In this document: piece by piece, positions 1-11,448 of the stretch
Numbering within the stretch: position 1 is the first letter of the stretch
How the letters are laid out: the number at the start of each line of letters is the position of its first letter
Source of the DNA: Saccoglossus kowalevskii
Taxonomy: Eukaryota; Hemichordata; Enteropneusta; Harrimaniidae
DNA: 26,420 nucleotides
Direction of reading: 5' to 3'
NCBI RefSeq assembly: GCF_000003605.2
Contig: NW_003138725.1
Location: 1 to 26,420, forward strand
Notes under the pieces: generated by a model
The model's input: only the letters and a program-made list of their open reading frames with translations
Told to the model about the DNA's origin: nothing
Database searches by the model: none
Made by a program: the position numbers and the translations under genes

Positions 1-150
1 GAGTAGGGCTTGATTTGGGTTTTTCTTATAACCCGGACAGGTCCCATGGGCTCATGTACTGTACGTGAGTAGGGTTTGATTTGGGTTTTCTTATAACTGA
101 CAGGTCCCATGTACTGTACGTGAGTAGGGTTTGATTTGGGTACTCTTATA
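1..150. repeat. Short minisatellite, 55-66 bp unit, about 2.5 copies
   Basis: The motif GAGTAGGG-TTGATTTGGGT-CTTATAA starts at 1, 67 and 122, giving units of 66 and 55 bp and a third partial unit that decays after about 150. The first two units end in CATGTACTGTACGT; the first is longer because of an extra GGGCTCATG-like stretch and a longer T run. It lies beyond the 3' end of the caspase gene and is unrelated to the 32 bp array. The repeat may continue to the left of the window. Confidence 0.85.
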
Positions 151-317
151 AACCTGATATGTTTCACTTAAGATAATTAACCTAATGAATAAATCATTGT
201 ACACATTATCAGTAGTACTTAAACAATATAAACTATAGCTGCAATGATCTTTCACTAATTTGTCGAAATTTGATATAACTATGTCTTATAGTTGATAAAT
301 GTATTTCAATCACATCA
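151..317 (-). other. 3' flank / presumed 3' UTR of the caspase gene
   Basis: This is AT-rich sequence directly downstream of the caspase stop codon, which is the complement of 318-320. It should hold the start of the 3' UTR. I see no AATAAA or ATTAAA on the minus strand here (no TTTATT or TTTAAT on the plus strand), so the polyadenylation site is either non-canonical or beyond the window. No other feature is visible. Confidence 0.4.
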
Positions 318-946
318 TTACAGATACAATTTTTTACCCAATGTACTGTGGAATGCGGTACACTGAGTAACAAATCCAGGAACAAATGAACCATCTCTTC
401 TACCTGGTTGGAATAACTTCTTTTGAACCTGGTTATTGACACGAGATAAAATCGACTGAAGATCTTCTCTTTCTGAATATTTTTCAATATTTTCAACTAA
501 GATACTGATATACCAAGACCCCTCAGTTTTAGTTCTCCATGACACATGCCCCGGTGTAGTGGAATACCCGATACAAAAATCAGCCTCATTGGCTGTAATG
601 CTAGATTTAGCATCAGTCACTGCATCATATTGAGCATCAGCAACTGCTGCCATTTTGTATGACCCCTGACATGCCTGAATGAAAAATAATTTAGGTTTTC
701 CCATTAGACTTGGACATGCAATTGCATTGAAATGACTGGTGAGATCCTTTACAATGACACGGTTCCCATCAACCCCACACACTACGCCTTCTTCACCATG
801 TGATAGAATACACACTATGATACAATCTGCTTTGCTGTGGTCTTGACTACTTATGTCTCGAATTGCACCATACATTTGATGGCCAGTCAGGTCATTGAAC
901 ACATGTACTTTGAATCCCTTTCTTTGAAATAATTGCTCCAACTTCT
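318..946 (-). CDS. Caspase (C14 cysteine protease), 3' terminal coding exon
   Basis: This exon encodes most of the large (p20) subunit, the linker and the complete small (p10) subunit of a caspase, an aspartate-directed protease acting in apoptosis or immune signalling. The catalytic His lies in SHGEEG (His codon 798-800) and the catalytic Cys in QACQG (Cys codon 669-671). The p10 part has ADFCIGYS, then SWR (Arg codon 534-536, the S1-pocket arginine), then GSWY. It ends in STLGKKLYL, the usual p10 C-terminus, followed by TAA, so the 3' end is intact. The reading frame opens further to 962, but that part is intron: the minus strand reads a T run then CAG up to 947, a clear acceptor, and the upstream exon joins in phase. 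The linker carries three Asp-Ala steps (612-638) that could be maturation sites. The QACQG pentapeptide recalls vertebrate caspase-8/-10, but the prodomain is unseen, so initiator or executioner type is undecided. Confidence 0.93.
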
Positions 947-1477
947 CTGAAAAAAAATACAAAATTTTATAAAATCATCATTCCTATTCTATCAGTTAAT
1001 AGTTGTGGCTAATCCTGAAATATAGGAAAACATTTTCATTTGTCTCTGATAATTACTTTAAAAATGTGGTGTTACAACAAAGTGACTGCAATGAATGAAT
1101 GTCAAGTTTTTAAAACATTATCGTTTACTTTGATGGTAGCCATGGTGTTTTTTTGTCACTGAATTTTCTTAAATCTTTGTTATAAGATTGATTACATATA
1201 CAATGTTTTTAATTTCAAAAAAATAATACTCCAAACTAGAGATGATACACTGTAGTATTTGCTCCACTGTTGACATTGTCCGCCAAGCCAAGCAATTTTA
1301 ATCAAACAGACGAACAAAGAAATGAAGAGAGGAGTGACAGAATAGAATGAAATGAACAAACTGTCGGTCAGTCGGGTTCCATTCAATATCTCCTCCTCTT
1401 TCTGACTATTCATCCGAACATTTCATGATATATAAGATTTGAGAGAATAACAAAATTGCATGTTCTGCATTACTTAC
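947..1477 (-). other. Caspase intron, GT-AG, 531 bp
   Basis: Read on the minus strand, the intron begins GTAAGT (1477-1472), an ideal donor, and ends with a long T run and CAG (949-947). It splits a Lys codon after its first base: A from the upstream exon plus AG from the downstream exon. A 73-residue open frame on the minus strand (1192-1413) lies wholly inside it. It resembles nothing I recognise and is probably chance. The interior is AT-rich, with no repeat related to the 32 bp array. Confidence 0.85.
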
Positions 1478-1582
1478 TGCCGTCAATTTCTGTGCCATAT
1501 CTATTGTGCTTTGTATTGTGGAATGTGTGGTTATTTATGATAATAGCCTGGCCTTTTTTTCTAATATCATATTTTGGGATAT
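1478..1582 (-). CDS. Caspase, upstream coding exon (start of the catalytic domain)
   Basis: This is a 105 bp internal exon, phase 1 at both ends, bounded by TTCTTTCTTTAG on its 5' side and GTAAGT on its 3' side (minus strand). It encodes IPKYDIRKKGQAIIINNHTF and then NTKHNRYGTEIDG. This matches the start of the p20 fold: the hydrophobic first strand ending in INN, then R-x-G-T, whose arginine (codon 1500-1502) corresponds to the S1-pocket Arg64 of human caspase-3. Spliced to the next exon it reads DGKKLEQLFQRKGF, the expected run into the first helix. An open frame continues upstream of 1582 but loses caspase similarity exactly at the acceptor. The preceding exon must end one base into a codon; no such exon is recognisable before the array. 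Confidence 0.88.
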
Positions 1583-1978
1583 CTAAAGAAAGAAAAAGTA
1601 AATCAATAATCTGTAACCTATATGTGGTGTGAAAACATTTGGAGGCAATGATAAAGACATAAATGTCATTGTTTCTATCTTTGAAAATAGAATACATATC
1701 ATATACATAGACTTACATATCATAAATAACTAACTGGCAAATCATGTTTACAGTATCGGCCATGGTATTTCAGAGAATTCAGCCATTTTGAATCAAATCA
1801 CAAACAAACTGAGGAGCCTTTTATGTGTGATGTAATTATTTTTATAAAAAGTTTGAAAAGAATCAGAATAGAATATATAGTAAAAATTACATCAGAAATT
1901 AGTCTAGTATTATAGCCAAAACATTATTCCATAATTAATATTCATCTCTCTGAAATAAAGTCGTATTTTATTTTGACC
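1583..1978. other. AT-rich stretch, probably caspase intron; no gene seen
   Basis: These 396 bases lie between the upstream caspase exon and the first fossil repeat units. On the minus strand there is an ATG in good context (codon at 1786-1784) that opens only 12 codons before TAA, and a GTAAGT-like donor at 1716-1711. Neither gives an exon in phase with 1582. No RNA gene, repeat or convincing promoter is seen. Most likely this is the 3' part of an intron. Confidence 0.4.
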
Positions 1979-2100
1979 TATGTTACCCAGTGTTTCTACA
2001 GTGACAGACGGTGTTGTCACCAGTGTTGCTACATGTCAAACAGTGTTGTCATTCATGTTGCTCAGCATTGCTACAGAGATATCTTGCGACCTGGCAAACA
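1979..2100 (+). repeat. Diverged (fossil) 32 bp repeat units outside the main array
   Basis: Degenerate copies of the array unit can be read in perfect 32 bp register: unit starts at 1979, 2011, 2043 and 2075. The second holds GTGTTGTCACCAGTGTTGCTA and the third GTGTTGTCA-TTCATGTTGCT, both plainly related to the array consensus. The first and fourth are weaker, though the fourth still has GATATC near 2098. These units are far more divergent than anything inside the array apart from the 11.4 kb island. They are separated from the array by about 220 bp of unrelated sequence. Confidence 0.75.
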
Positions 2101-2321
2101 GAGATTTGAAGTATTTTTCTAGAAATGCATCATTTGTTGTCCATTCCCATATACACCAGTAAGAGCATATTTTAGAAGCATTTATTCCGGAGGTATGTTT
2201 ATTTGGAACATGAGAGTAGATTCTTCCCCCTCCCCCCACACCGGTCTTGCTGCAGCACTTTGCACTGCCTAGGGCCTTTTTATTTTATTATTTGGCCTGT
2301 TGTTACAAGAGTATGGCCAGC
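2101..2321. other. Non-repeat spacer with a pyrimidine tract; no gene seen
   Basis: This is unique sequence between the fossil units and the first array unit. It contains a C-rich tract at about 2221-2240 (TTCTTCCCCCTCCCCCC) and a T-rich stretch at about 2276-2293. Open frames crossing it on either strand are short, overlap repeat units and show no known domain, so I do not call them genes. Confidence 0.5.
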
Positions 2322-3239
2322 TATTTCACACATTATTGTCACCTGTGGTGCTAGATATCACACAATACTGTCACCTGTGCTGCTGGATAACACACATTAT
2401 TGTCACCTGTGTTGTCAAATATCACACAGTACTGTCTTATGTGTTGCTAGATATCACACAGTATTGTCACCTGTGTTGCTAGATATCACACAGTATTGTT
2501 TCCTGTGTTGTTAGATATCACCCTGTATTGTCACCTGTGTTGCTAGATATCACACAATATTGTCACCTGTGTTGTTAGATATCACACTGTATTGTCACCT
2601 GTGTTGTTAGATATCACACAGTATTGTCACCTGTGCTGTTAGATATCACACAGTGTTGTCACCTGTGTTGCTAGATATCACACTGTATTGTCACCTGTGT
2701 TGCTAGGTATCACAGTGTTGTCACCTGTGTTGCTAGATATCACACAGTGTTGTCACCTGTGTTGCTAGATACCGCACAATATTGTCACCTGTGTTGTTAG
2801 ATACCACACTGTATTGTCACCTGTGTTGCTAGATATCAAACAGTATTGTTTCCTGTGTTGTTAGATATCACACTGTATTGTCACCTGTGTTGCTAGATAT
2901 CACACAATATTGTCACCTGTGTTGTTAGATATCACACTGTATTGTCATCTGTGTTGCTAGATATCACACAGTATTGTCGCCTGTGCTGTTAGATATCACA
3001 CAGTGTTGTCACCTGTGTTGCTAGATATCACACTGTATTGTCACCAGTGTTGCTAGATATCACACTGTATTGTCACCTGTGTTGCTAGATATCACACAAT
3101 ATTGTCACCTGTGTTGTTAGATATCACACTGTATTGTCACCTGTGCTGTTAGATATCACACAGTATTGTTACCTGTGCTGTTAGATATCACACAGTATTG
3201 TCACCTGTGCTGTTAGATATCACACAGTATTGTTACCTG

Positions 3240-4985
3240 TGCTGTTAGATATCACACAATATTGTCACCTGTGTTGCTAGATATCAAACAGTATTGTCAT
3301 CTGTGTTGCTAGATATCACACAATATTGTCATATGTGTTGCTAGGTATCACAGTGTTGTCACCTGTGTTGCTAGATATCACACAGTGTTGTCACCTGTGT
3401 TGCTAGATACCGCACAATATTGTCACCTGTGTTGTTAGATATCACACTGTATTGTCACCTGTGTTGCTAGATATCACACAGTATTGTCACCTGTGTTGCT
3501 AGATATCACACAGTATTGTTCCCTGTGTTGTTAGATATCACACTGTATTGTCACCTATGTTGCTAGATATCGCACAATATTGTCACCTGTGTTGTTAGAT
3601 ATCACACAATATTGTCATATGTGTTGCTAGGTATCAGTGTTGTCACCTGTGTTGCTAGATATCACACAGTGTTGTCACCTGTGTTGCTAGATACCGCACA
3701 ATATTGTCACCTGTGTTGTTAGATATCACACTGTATTGTCACCTGTGTTGCTAGATATCACACAGTATTGTCACCTGTGTTGCTAGATATCACACAGTAT
3801 TGTTTCCTGTGTTGTTAGATATCACACTGTATTGTCACCTGTGTTGCTAGATATCGCACAATATTGTCACCTGTGTTGTTAGATATCACACAGTATTGTC
3901 ATCTGTGTTGTTAGATATCACACAGTACTGTCACCTGTATTGCTAGATATCACACAGTATTGCCACCTGTGTTGCCAGATATCAAACAGTATTGTCATCT
4001 GTGTTGCTAGATATCAAACAGTATTGTCATATGTGTTGCTAGGTATCACAGTGTTGTCACCTGTGTTGCTAGATATCACACAGTGTTGTCACCTGTGTTG
4101 CTAGATACCGCACAATATTGTCACCTGTGTTGTTAGATATCACACTGTATTGTCACCTGTGTTGCTAGATATCACACAGTATTGTCACCTGTGTTGCTAG
4201 ATATCACACAGTATTGTTTCCTGTGTTGTTAGATATCACACTGTATTGTCACCTGTGTTGCTAGATATCACACAATATTGTCACCTGTGTTGTTAGATAT
4301 CACACTGTATTGTCACCTGTGTTGCTAGATATCACACAGTATTGTCACCTGTGTTGCTAGATATCGCACAGTATTGTTTCCTGTGTTGTTAGATATCACA
4401 TTGTATTGTCACCTGTGTTGCTATATATCACACAATATTGCCACCTGTGTTGTTAGATATCACACTGTATTGTCACCTGTGTTGCTAGATATCACACAGT
4501 ATTGTCACCTGTGCTGTTAGATATCACACAGTGTTGTCACCTGTGTTGCTAGATACCGCACAATATTGTCACCTGTGTTGTTAGATATCACACTGTATTG
4601 TCACCTGTGTTGCTAGATATCACACAGTATTGTCACCTGTGTTGCTAGATATCACACAGTATTGTTTCCTGTGTTGTTAGATATCACACTGTATTGTCAC
4701 CTGTGTTGCTAGATATCACACAATATTGTCACCTGTGTTGTTAGATATCACACTGTATTGTCACCTGTGTTGCTAGATATCACACAGTATTGTCACCTGT
4801 GCTGTTAGATATCGCACAGTGTTGTCACCTGTGTTGCTATATATCACACAGTATTGTCACCTGTGTTGCTAGATATCACACAATATTGTCACCTGTGTTG
4901 TTAGATATCACACTGTATTGTCACCTGTGTTGCTAGATATCACACAGTATTGTCACCTGTGCTGTTAGATATCACACAGTATTGT
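3240..4985 (+). repeat. Large higher-order repeat block, copy 1 (offset about 2,074 bp)
   Basis: This block recurs at about 5311-7059. Private variants shared at a constant 2,074 bp offset include TGCCACC followed by GTTGCCAGA (3961/6035), CATATG followed by AGGTATC (4021/6095) and ATCGCACAG followed by CTATATATC (4801/6875). Left of about 3630 the offset is 2,072, because copy 1 has lost two bases in GGTATCAGTG. Past about 4985 the copies diverge. Confidence 0.85.
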
Positions 4986-5310
4986 CACCTGTGTTGCTAG
5001 ATATCACACTGTATTGTCACCTGTGTTGCTAGATATCACACAATATTGTCACCTGTGTTGTTAGATATCACACTGTATTGTCACCTGTGTTGCTAGATAT
5101 CACACAGTATTGTCACCTGTGTTGCTAGATATCACACAGTATTGTCACCTGTGCTGTTAGATATCACACAGTATTGTCACCTGTGCTGTTAGATATCACA
5201 CAGTATTGTCACCTGTGCTGTTAGATATCACACAGTATTGTTACCTGTGCTGTTAGATATCACACAATATTGTCACCTGTGCTGTTAGATATCACACAGT
5301 ATTGTTACCT

Positions 5311-7059
5311 GTGCTGTTAGATATCACACAATATTGTCACCTGTGTTGCTAGATATCAAACAGTATTGTCATCTGTGTTGCTAGATATCACACAATATTG
5401 TCATATGTGTTGCTAGGTATCACAGTGTTGTCACCTGTGTTGCTAGATATCACACAGTGTTGTCACCTGTGTTGCTAGATACCGCACAATATTGTCACCT
5501 GTGTTGTTAGATATCACACTGTATTGTCACCTGTGTTGCTAGATATCACACAGTATTGTCACCTGTGTTGCTAGATATCACACAGTATTGTTCCCTGTGT
5601 TGTTAGATATCACACTGTATTGTCACCTATGTTGCTAGATATCGCACAATATTGTCACCTGTGTTGTTAGATATCACACAATATTGTCATATGTGTTGCT
5701 AGGTATCACAGTGTTGTCACCTGTGTTGCTAGATATCACACAGTGTTGTCACCTGTGTTGCTAGATACCGCACAATATTGTCACCTGTGTTGTTAGATAT
5801 CACACTGTATTGTCACCTGTGTTGCTAGATATCACACAGTATTGTCACCTGTGTTGCTAGATATCACACAGTATTGTTTCCTGTGTTGTTAGATATCACA
5901 CTGTATTGTCACCTGTGTTGCTAGATATCGCACAATATTGTCACCTGTGTTGTTAGATATCACACAGTATTGTCATCTGTGTTGTTAGATATCACACAGT
6001 ACTGTCACCTGTATTGCTAGATATCACACAGTATTGCCACCTGTGTTGCCAGATATCAAACAGTATTGTCATCTGTGTTGCTAGATATCAAACAGTATTG
6101 TCATATGTGTTGCTAGGTATCACAGTGTTGTCACCTGTGTTGCTAGATATCACACAGTGTTGTCACCTGTGTTGCTAGATACCGCACAATATTGTCACCT
6201 GTGTTGTTAGATATCACACTGTATTGTCACCTGTGTTGCTAGATATCACACAGTATTGTCACCTGTGTTGCTAGATATCACACAGTATTGTTTCCTGTGT
6301 TGTTAGATATCACACTGTATTGTCACCTGTGTTGCTAGATATCACACAATATTGTCACCTGTGTTGTTAGATATCACACTGTATTGTCACCTGTGTTGCT
6401 AGATATCACACAGTATTGTCACCTGTGTTGCTATATATCGCACAGTATTGTTTCCTGTGTTGTTAGATATCACATTGTATTGTCACCTGTGTTGCTAGAT
6501 ATCACACAATATAGCCACCTGTGTTGTTAGATATCACACTGTATTGTCACCTGTGTTGCTAGATATCACACAGTATTGTCACCTGTGCTGTTAGATATCA
6601 CACAGTGTTGTCACCTGTGTTGCTAGATACCGCACAATATTGTCACCTGTGTTGTTAGATATCACACTGTATTGTCACCTGTGTTGCTAGATATCACACA
6701 GTATTGTCACCTGTGTTGCTAGATATCACACAGTATTGTTTCCTGTGTTGTTAGATATCACACTGTATTGTCACCTGTGTTGCTAGATATCACACAATAT
6801 TGTCACCTGTGTTGTTAGATATCACACTGTATTGTCACCTGTGTTGCTAGATATCACACAGTATTGTCACCTGTGCTGTTAGATATCGCACAGTGTTGTC
6901 ACCTGTGTTGCTATATATCACACAGTATTGTCACCTGTGTTGCTAGATATCACACAATATTGTCACCTGTGTTGTTAGATATCACACTGTATTGTCACCT
7001 GTGTTGCTAGATATCACACAGTATTGTCACCTGTGCTGTTAGATATCACACAGTATTGT
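5311..7059 (+). repeat. Large higher-order repeat block, copy 2
   Basis: This is the partner of 3240-4985, carrying the same ordered series of unit variants with only scattered substitutions, for example ATAGCC at about 6512 where copy 1 has ATTGCC. Identity over about 1.7 kb including private mutations shows recent segmental duplication inside the array, rather than independent spread of single units. Confidence 0.85.
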
Positions 7060-8147
7060 CACCTGTGCTGTTGGATACCACACAGTATTGTCACCTGTGT
7101 TGCTAGATATCACACAGTATTGTCACCTGTGTTGCTAGATATCACACAATATTGTTTCCTGTTTTGTTAGATATCACACTGTATTGTCACCTGTGTTGCT
7201 AGATATCACACAATATTGTCACCTGTGTTGCTAGATATCACACTGTATTGTCACCTGTGTTGCTAGATATCACACAATATTGTCACCTGTGTTGTTAGAT
7301 ATCACACTGTATTGTCACCTGTGTTGCTAGATATCACACAGTATTGTCACCTGTGTTGCTAGATATCACACAGTATTGTTTCCTGTGTTGTTAGGTATCA
7401 CATTGTATTGTCACCTGTGTTGCTAGATATCACACAATATTGTCACCTGTGTTGTTAGATATCACACTGTATTGTCACCTGTGTTGCTAGATATCACACA
7501 GTATTTTCACCTGTGCTGTTAGATATCACACAGTGTTGTCACCTGTGTTGCTAGATACCGCACAATATTGTCACCTGTGTTGTTAGATATCACACTGTAT
7601 TGTCACCTGTGTTGCTAGATATCACACAGTATTGTCACCTGTGTTGCTAGATATCACACAGTATTGTTTCCTGTGTTGTTAGATATCACACTGTATTGTC
7701 ACCTGTGTTGCTAGATATCACACAATATTGTCACCTGTGTTGTTAGATATCACACTGTATTGTCACCTGTGTTGCTAGATATCACACAGTATTGTCACCT
7801 GTGCTGTTAGATATCGCACAGTGTTGTCACCTGTGTTGCTAGATATCACACAGAATTGTCACCTGTGTTGCTAGATATCACACAATATTGTCACCTGTGT
7901 TGTTAGATATCACACTGTATTGTCTCCTGTGTTGCTAGATATCACACAATATTGTCACCTGTGTTGTTAGATATCACACTGTATTGTCACCTGTGTTGCT
8001 AGATATCACACAGTATTGTCACCTGTGCTGTTAGATATCACACAATATTGTCACCTGTGTTGTTAGATATCACACTGTATTGTCACCTGTGTTGCTAGAT
8101 ATCACACAGTATTGTCACCTGTGCTGTTAGATATCACACAGTATTGT
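7060..8147 (+). repeat. 1,088 bp (34-unit) higher-order repeat, copy 1
   Basis: Private markers recur exactly 1,088 bp later: GGATACCACACAG (7073/8161), CCTGTTTTG (7158/8246) and TTAGGTATCACATTG (7391/8479). The first 740 bases differ from copy 2 at one place that I noticed (TATTTTCACC near 7504). Relative to copy 2, copy 1 holds five extra units (160 bp) between about 7850 and 8150. Confidence 0.88.
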
Positions 8148-9088
8148 CACCTGTGCTGTTGGATACCACACAGTATTGTCACCTGTGTTGCTAGATATCA
8201 CACAGTATTGTCACCTGTGTTGCTAGATATCACACAATATTGTTTCCTGTTTTGTTAGATATCACACTGTATTGTCACCTGTGTTGCTAGATATCACACA
8301 ATATTGTCACCTGTGTTGCTAGATATCACACTGTATTGTCACCTGTGTTGCTAGATATCACACAATATTGTCACCTGTGTTGTTAGATATCACACTGTAT
8401 TGTCACCTGTGTTGCTAGATATCACACAGTATTGTCACCTGTGTTGCTAGATATCACACAGTATTGTTTCCTGTGTTGTTAGGTATCACATTGTATTGTC
8501 ACCTGTGTTGCTAGATATCACACAATATTGTCACCTGTGTTGTTAGATATCACACTGTATTGTCACCTGTGTTGCTAGATATCACACAGTATTGTCACCT
8601 GTGCTGTTAGATATCACACAGTGTTGTCACCTGTGTTGCTAGATACCGCACAATATTGTCACCTGTGTTGTTAGATATCACACTGTATTGTCACCTGTGT
8701 TGCTAGATATCACACAGTATTGTCACCTGTGTTGCTAGATATCACACAGTATTGTTTCCTGTGTTGTTAGATATCACACTGTATTGTCACCTGTGTTGCT
8801 AGATATCACACAATATTGTCACCTGTGTTGTTAGATATCACACTGTATTGTCACCTGTGTTGCTAGATATCACACAGTATTGTCACCTGTGCTGTTAGAT
8901 ATCGCACAGTGTTGTCACCTGTGTTGCTAGATATCACACAGTATTGTCACCTGTGTTGCTAGATATCACACAATATTGTCACCTGTGTTGTTAGATATCA
9001 CACTGTATTGTCACCTGTGTTGCTAGATATCACACAGTATTGTCACCTGTGCTGTTAGATATCACACAGTATTGTCACCTGTGCTGTT
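8148..9088 (+). repeat. Higher-order repeat, copy 2 (29 units)
   Basis: This repeats 7060-8147, but the markers GGATACC (8161/9089) and CCTGTTTTG (8246/9174) recur at 928 bp, 29 units rather than 34. The 160 bp difference is five whole units, the signature of unequal exchange or slippage in register. The 928 bp spacing also links 6875 to 7803 and 6603 to 7531, so the older period in this part of the array is 928 bp. Confidence 0.85.
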
Positions 9089-9337
9089 GGATACCACACA
9101 GTATTGTCACCTGTGTTGCTAGATATCACACAGTATTGTCACCTGTGTTGCTAGATATCACACAATATTGTTTCCTGTTTTGTTAGATATCACACTGTAT
9201 TGTCACCTGTGTTGCTAGATATCACACAATATTGTCACCTGTGTTGCTTGATATCACACTGTATTGTCACCTGTGTTGCTAGATATCACACAATATTGTC
9301 ACCTGTGTTGTTAGATATCACACTGTATTGTCACCTG
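9089..9337 (+). repeat. Higher-order repeat, truncated copy 3
   Basis: The copy begins with GGATACCACACAG at 9089 and keeps the CCTGTTTTG marker (9174). It carries one new change (GTTGCTTGATATC near 9247), then leaves the pattern at about 9337, where CTGTTA units replace the expected TTGCTA unit. Confidence 0.75.
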
Positions 9338-9473
9338 TGCTGTTAGATATCACACAGTATTGTTACCTGTGCTGTTAGATATCACACAGTATTGTCACCT
9401 GTGTTGCTAGATATCAAACAGTATTGTCATCTGTGTTGCTAGATATCAATCAGTATTGTCATATGTGTTGCTA

Positions 9474-9853
9474 GGTATCACAGTGTTGTCACCTGTGTTG
9501 CTAGATATCACACAGTGTTGTCACCTGTGTTGCTAGATACCGCACAATATTGTCACCTGTGTTGTTAGATATCACACAGTATTGCCACTTGTGTTGCTAG
9601 ATATCAAACAGTATTGCCATCTGTGTTGCTAGATATCAAACAGTATTGTCATATGTGTTGCTAGGTATCACAGTGTTGTCACCTGTGTTGCTAGATATCA
9701 CACAGTGTTGTCACCTGTGTTGCTAGATGCCGCACAATATTGTCACCTGTGTTGTTAGATATCACACTGTATTGTCACCTGTGTTGCTAGATATCACACA
9801 GTATTGTCACCTGTGTTGCTAGATATCACACCGTATTGTTTCCTGTGTTGTTA
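9474..9853 (+). repeat. 190 bp higher-order unit, two copies
   Basis: The AGGTATCACAGTG marker recurs at 9474 and 9664, 190 bp apart: five 32 bp units plus one 30 bp unit. The short unit always follows TCATATGTGTTGCTA and lacks two bases of ACACAG. The second copy drifts into other variants after about 9750. Confidence 0.75.
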
Positions 9854-11448
9854 GATATCACACTGTATTGTCACCTTTGTTGCTAGATATCGCACAATAT
9901 TGTCACCTGTGTTGTTAGATATCACACAGTATTGTCATCTGTGTTGTTAGATATCACACAGTACTGTCACCTGTGTTGCTAGATATCACACAGTATTGCC
10001 ACCTGTGTTGCTAGATATCAAACAGTATTGTCATCTGTGTTGCTAGATATCAAACAGTATTGTCATATGTGTTGCTAGATATCACACAGTATTGTCACCT
10101 GTGTTGCTAGATATCACACAGTATTGTTTCCTGTGTTGTTAGATATCACACAGTATTGTCACCTGTGTTGCTAGATATCACACAATATTGTCACCTGTGT
10201 TGTTAGATATAACACTGTATTGTCACCTGTGTTGCTAGATATCACACAGTATTGTCACCTGTGCTGTTAGATATCACACAGTGTTGTCACCTGTGTTGCT
10301 AGATATCACACTGTATTGTCACCTGTGTTGCTAGATATCACACAATATTGTCACCTGTGTTGTTAGATATCACACTGTATTGTCACCTGTGTTGCTAGAT
10401 ATCACACAGTATTGTCACTTGTGCTGTTAGATATCACACAGTATTGTCACCTGTGCTGTTAGATATCACACAGTATTGTCACCTGTGCTGTTAGATATCA
10501 CACAGTATTGTCACCTGTGCTGTTAGATATCACACAGTATTGTTACCTGTGCTGTTAGATATCACACAATATTGTCACCTGTGCTGTTAGATATCACACA
10601 GTATTGTTTCCTGTGCTGTTAGATATCACACAATATTGTCACCTGTGTTGCTAGATATCACACAATATTGTCACCTGTGTTGCTAGATATCACACAATAT
10701 TGTCACCTGTGTTGTTAGATATCACACAGTATTGTCACCTGTGTTGCTAGATATCACACAGTATTGTCACCTGTGTTGCTAGATATCACACAGTATTGTC
10801 ACCAGTGTGGCTAGATATCACACTGTATTGTCACCTGTGTTGCTAGACATCGCACAATCTTGTCACCTGTGTTGTTAGATATCACACAGTACTGTCACCT
10901 TTGTTGCTAGATATCACACAGTATTGCCACCTGTGTTGCTAGATATCACAGAGTATTGTCACCTGTGCTGTTAGATATCACACAGTGTTGTCACCTGTGT
11001 TGCTAGATATCACACTGTATTGTCACCTGTGTTGCTAGATATCACACAATATTGTCACCTGTGTTGTTAGATATCACACTGTATTGTCACCTGTGTTGAT
11101 AGATATCACACAGTATTGTCTCCTGTGCTGTTAGATATCACACAGTATTGTCACCTGTGCTGTTAGATATCACACAGTATTGTCACCTGTGCTGTTAGAT
11201 ATCACACAGTATTGTTACATGTGCTGTTAGATATCACACAGTATTGCCACCTGTGTTGCTAGATATCAAACAGTATTGTCATATGTGTTGCTAGGTATCA
11301 CAGTGTTGTCACCTGTGTTGCTAGATATCACACAGTATTGTCATATGTGTTGCTAGATATCACACAGTATTGTCACCTGTGTTGCTAGATACCACACTGT
11401 ATTGTCACCTGTGTTGCTAGATATTACACAGTATTGTCACATGTGTTG

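Noticed and set aside
233-496. 87-codon minus-strand open frame overlapping the caspase exon
   Set aside because: It is a shadow in another frame of the well-supported caspase coding exon and runs past its stop into the 3' flank.
1192-1413. 73-codon minus-strand open frame
   Set aside because: It lies wholly inside the caspase intron between strong splice sites, has low-complexity composition and no family I recognise.
1710-1790. Possible caspase first exon (ATG in good context, GTAAGT-like donor)
   Set aside because: The ATG frame stops after 12 codons, and available donors leave two extra bases, or only a two-codon start, where the exon at 1582 needs exactly one extra base. The peptide has no prodomain likeness.
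2203-2514. 103-codon plus-strand open frame entering the array
   Set aside because: It is half spacer and half repeat units; the repeat part is translated satellite. There is no known domain, and it stops at the TAG of a repeat unit.
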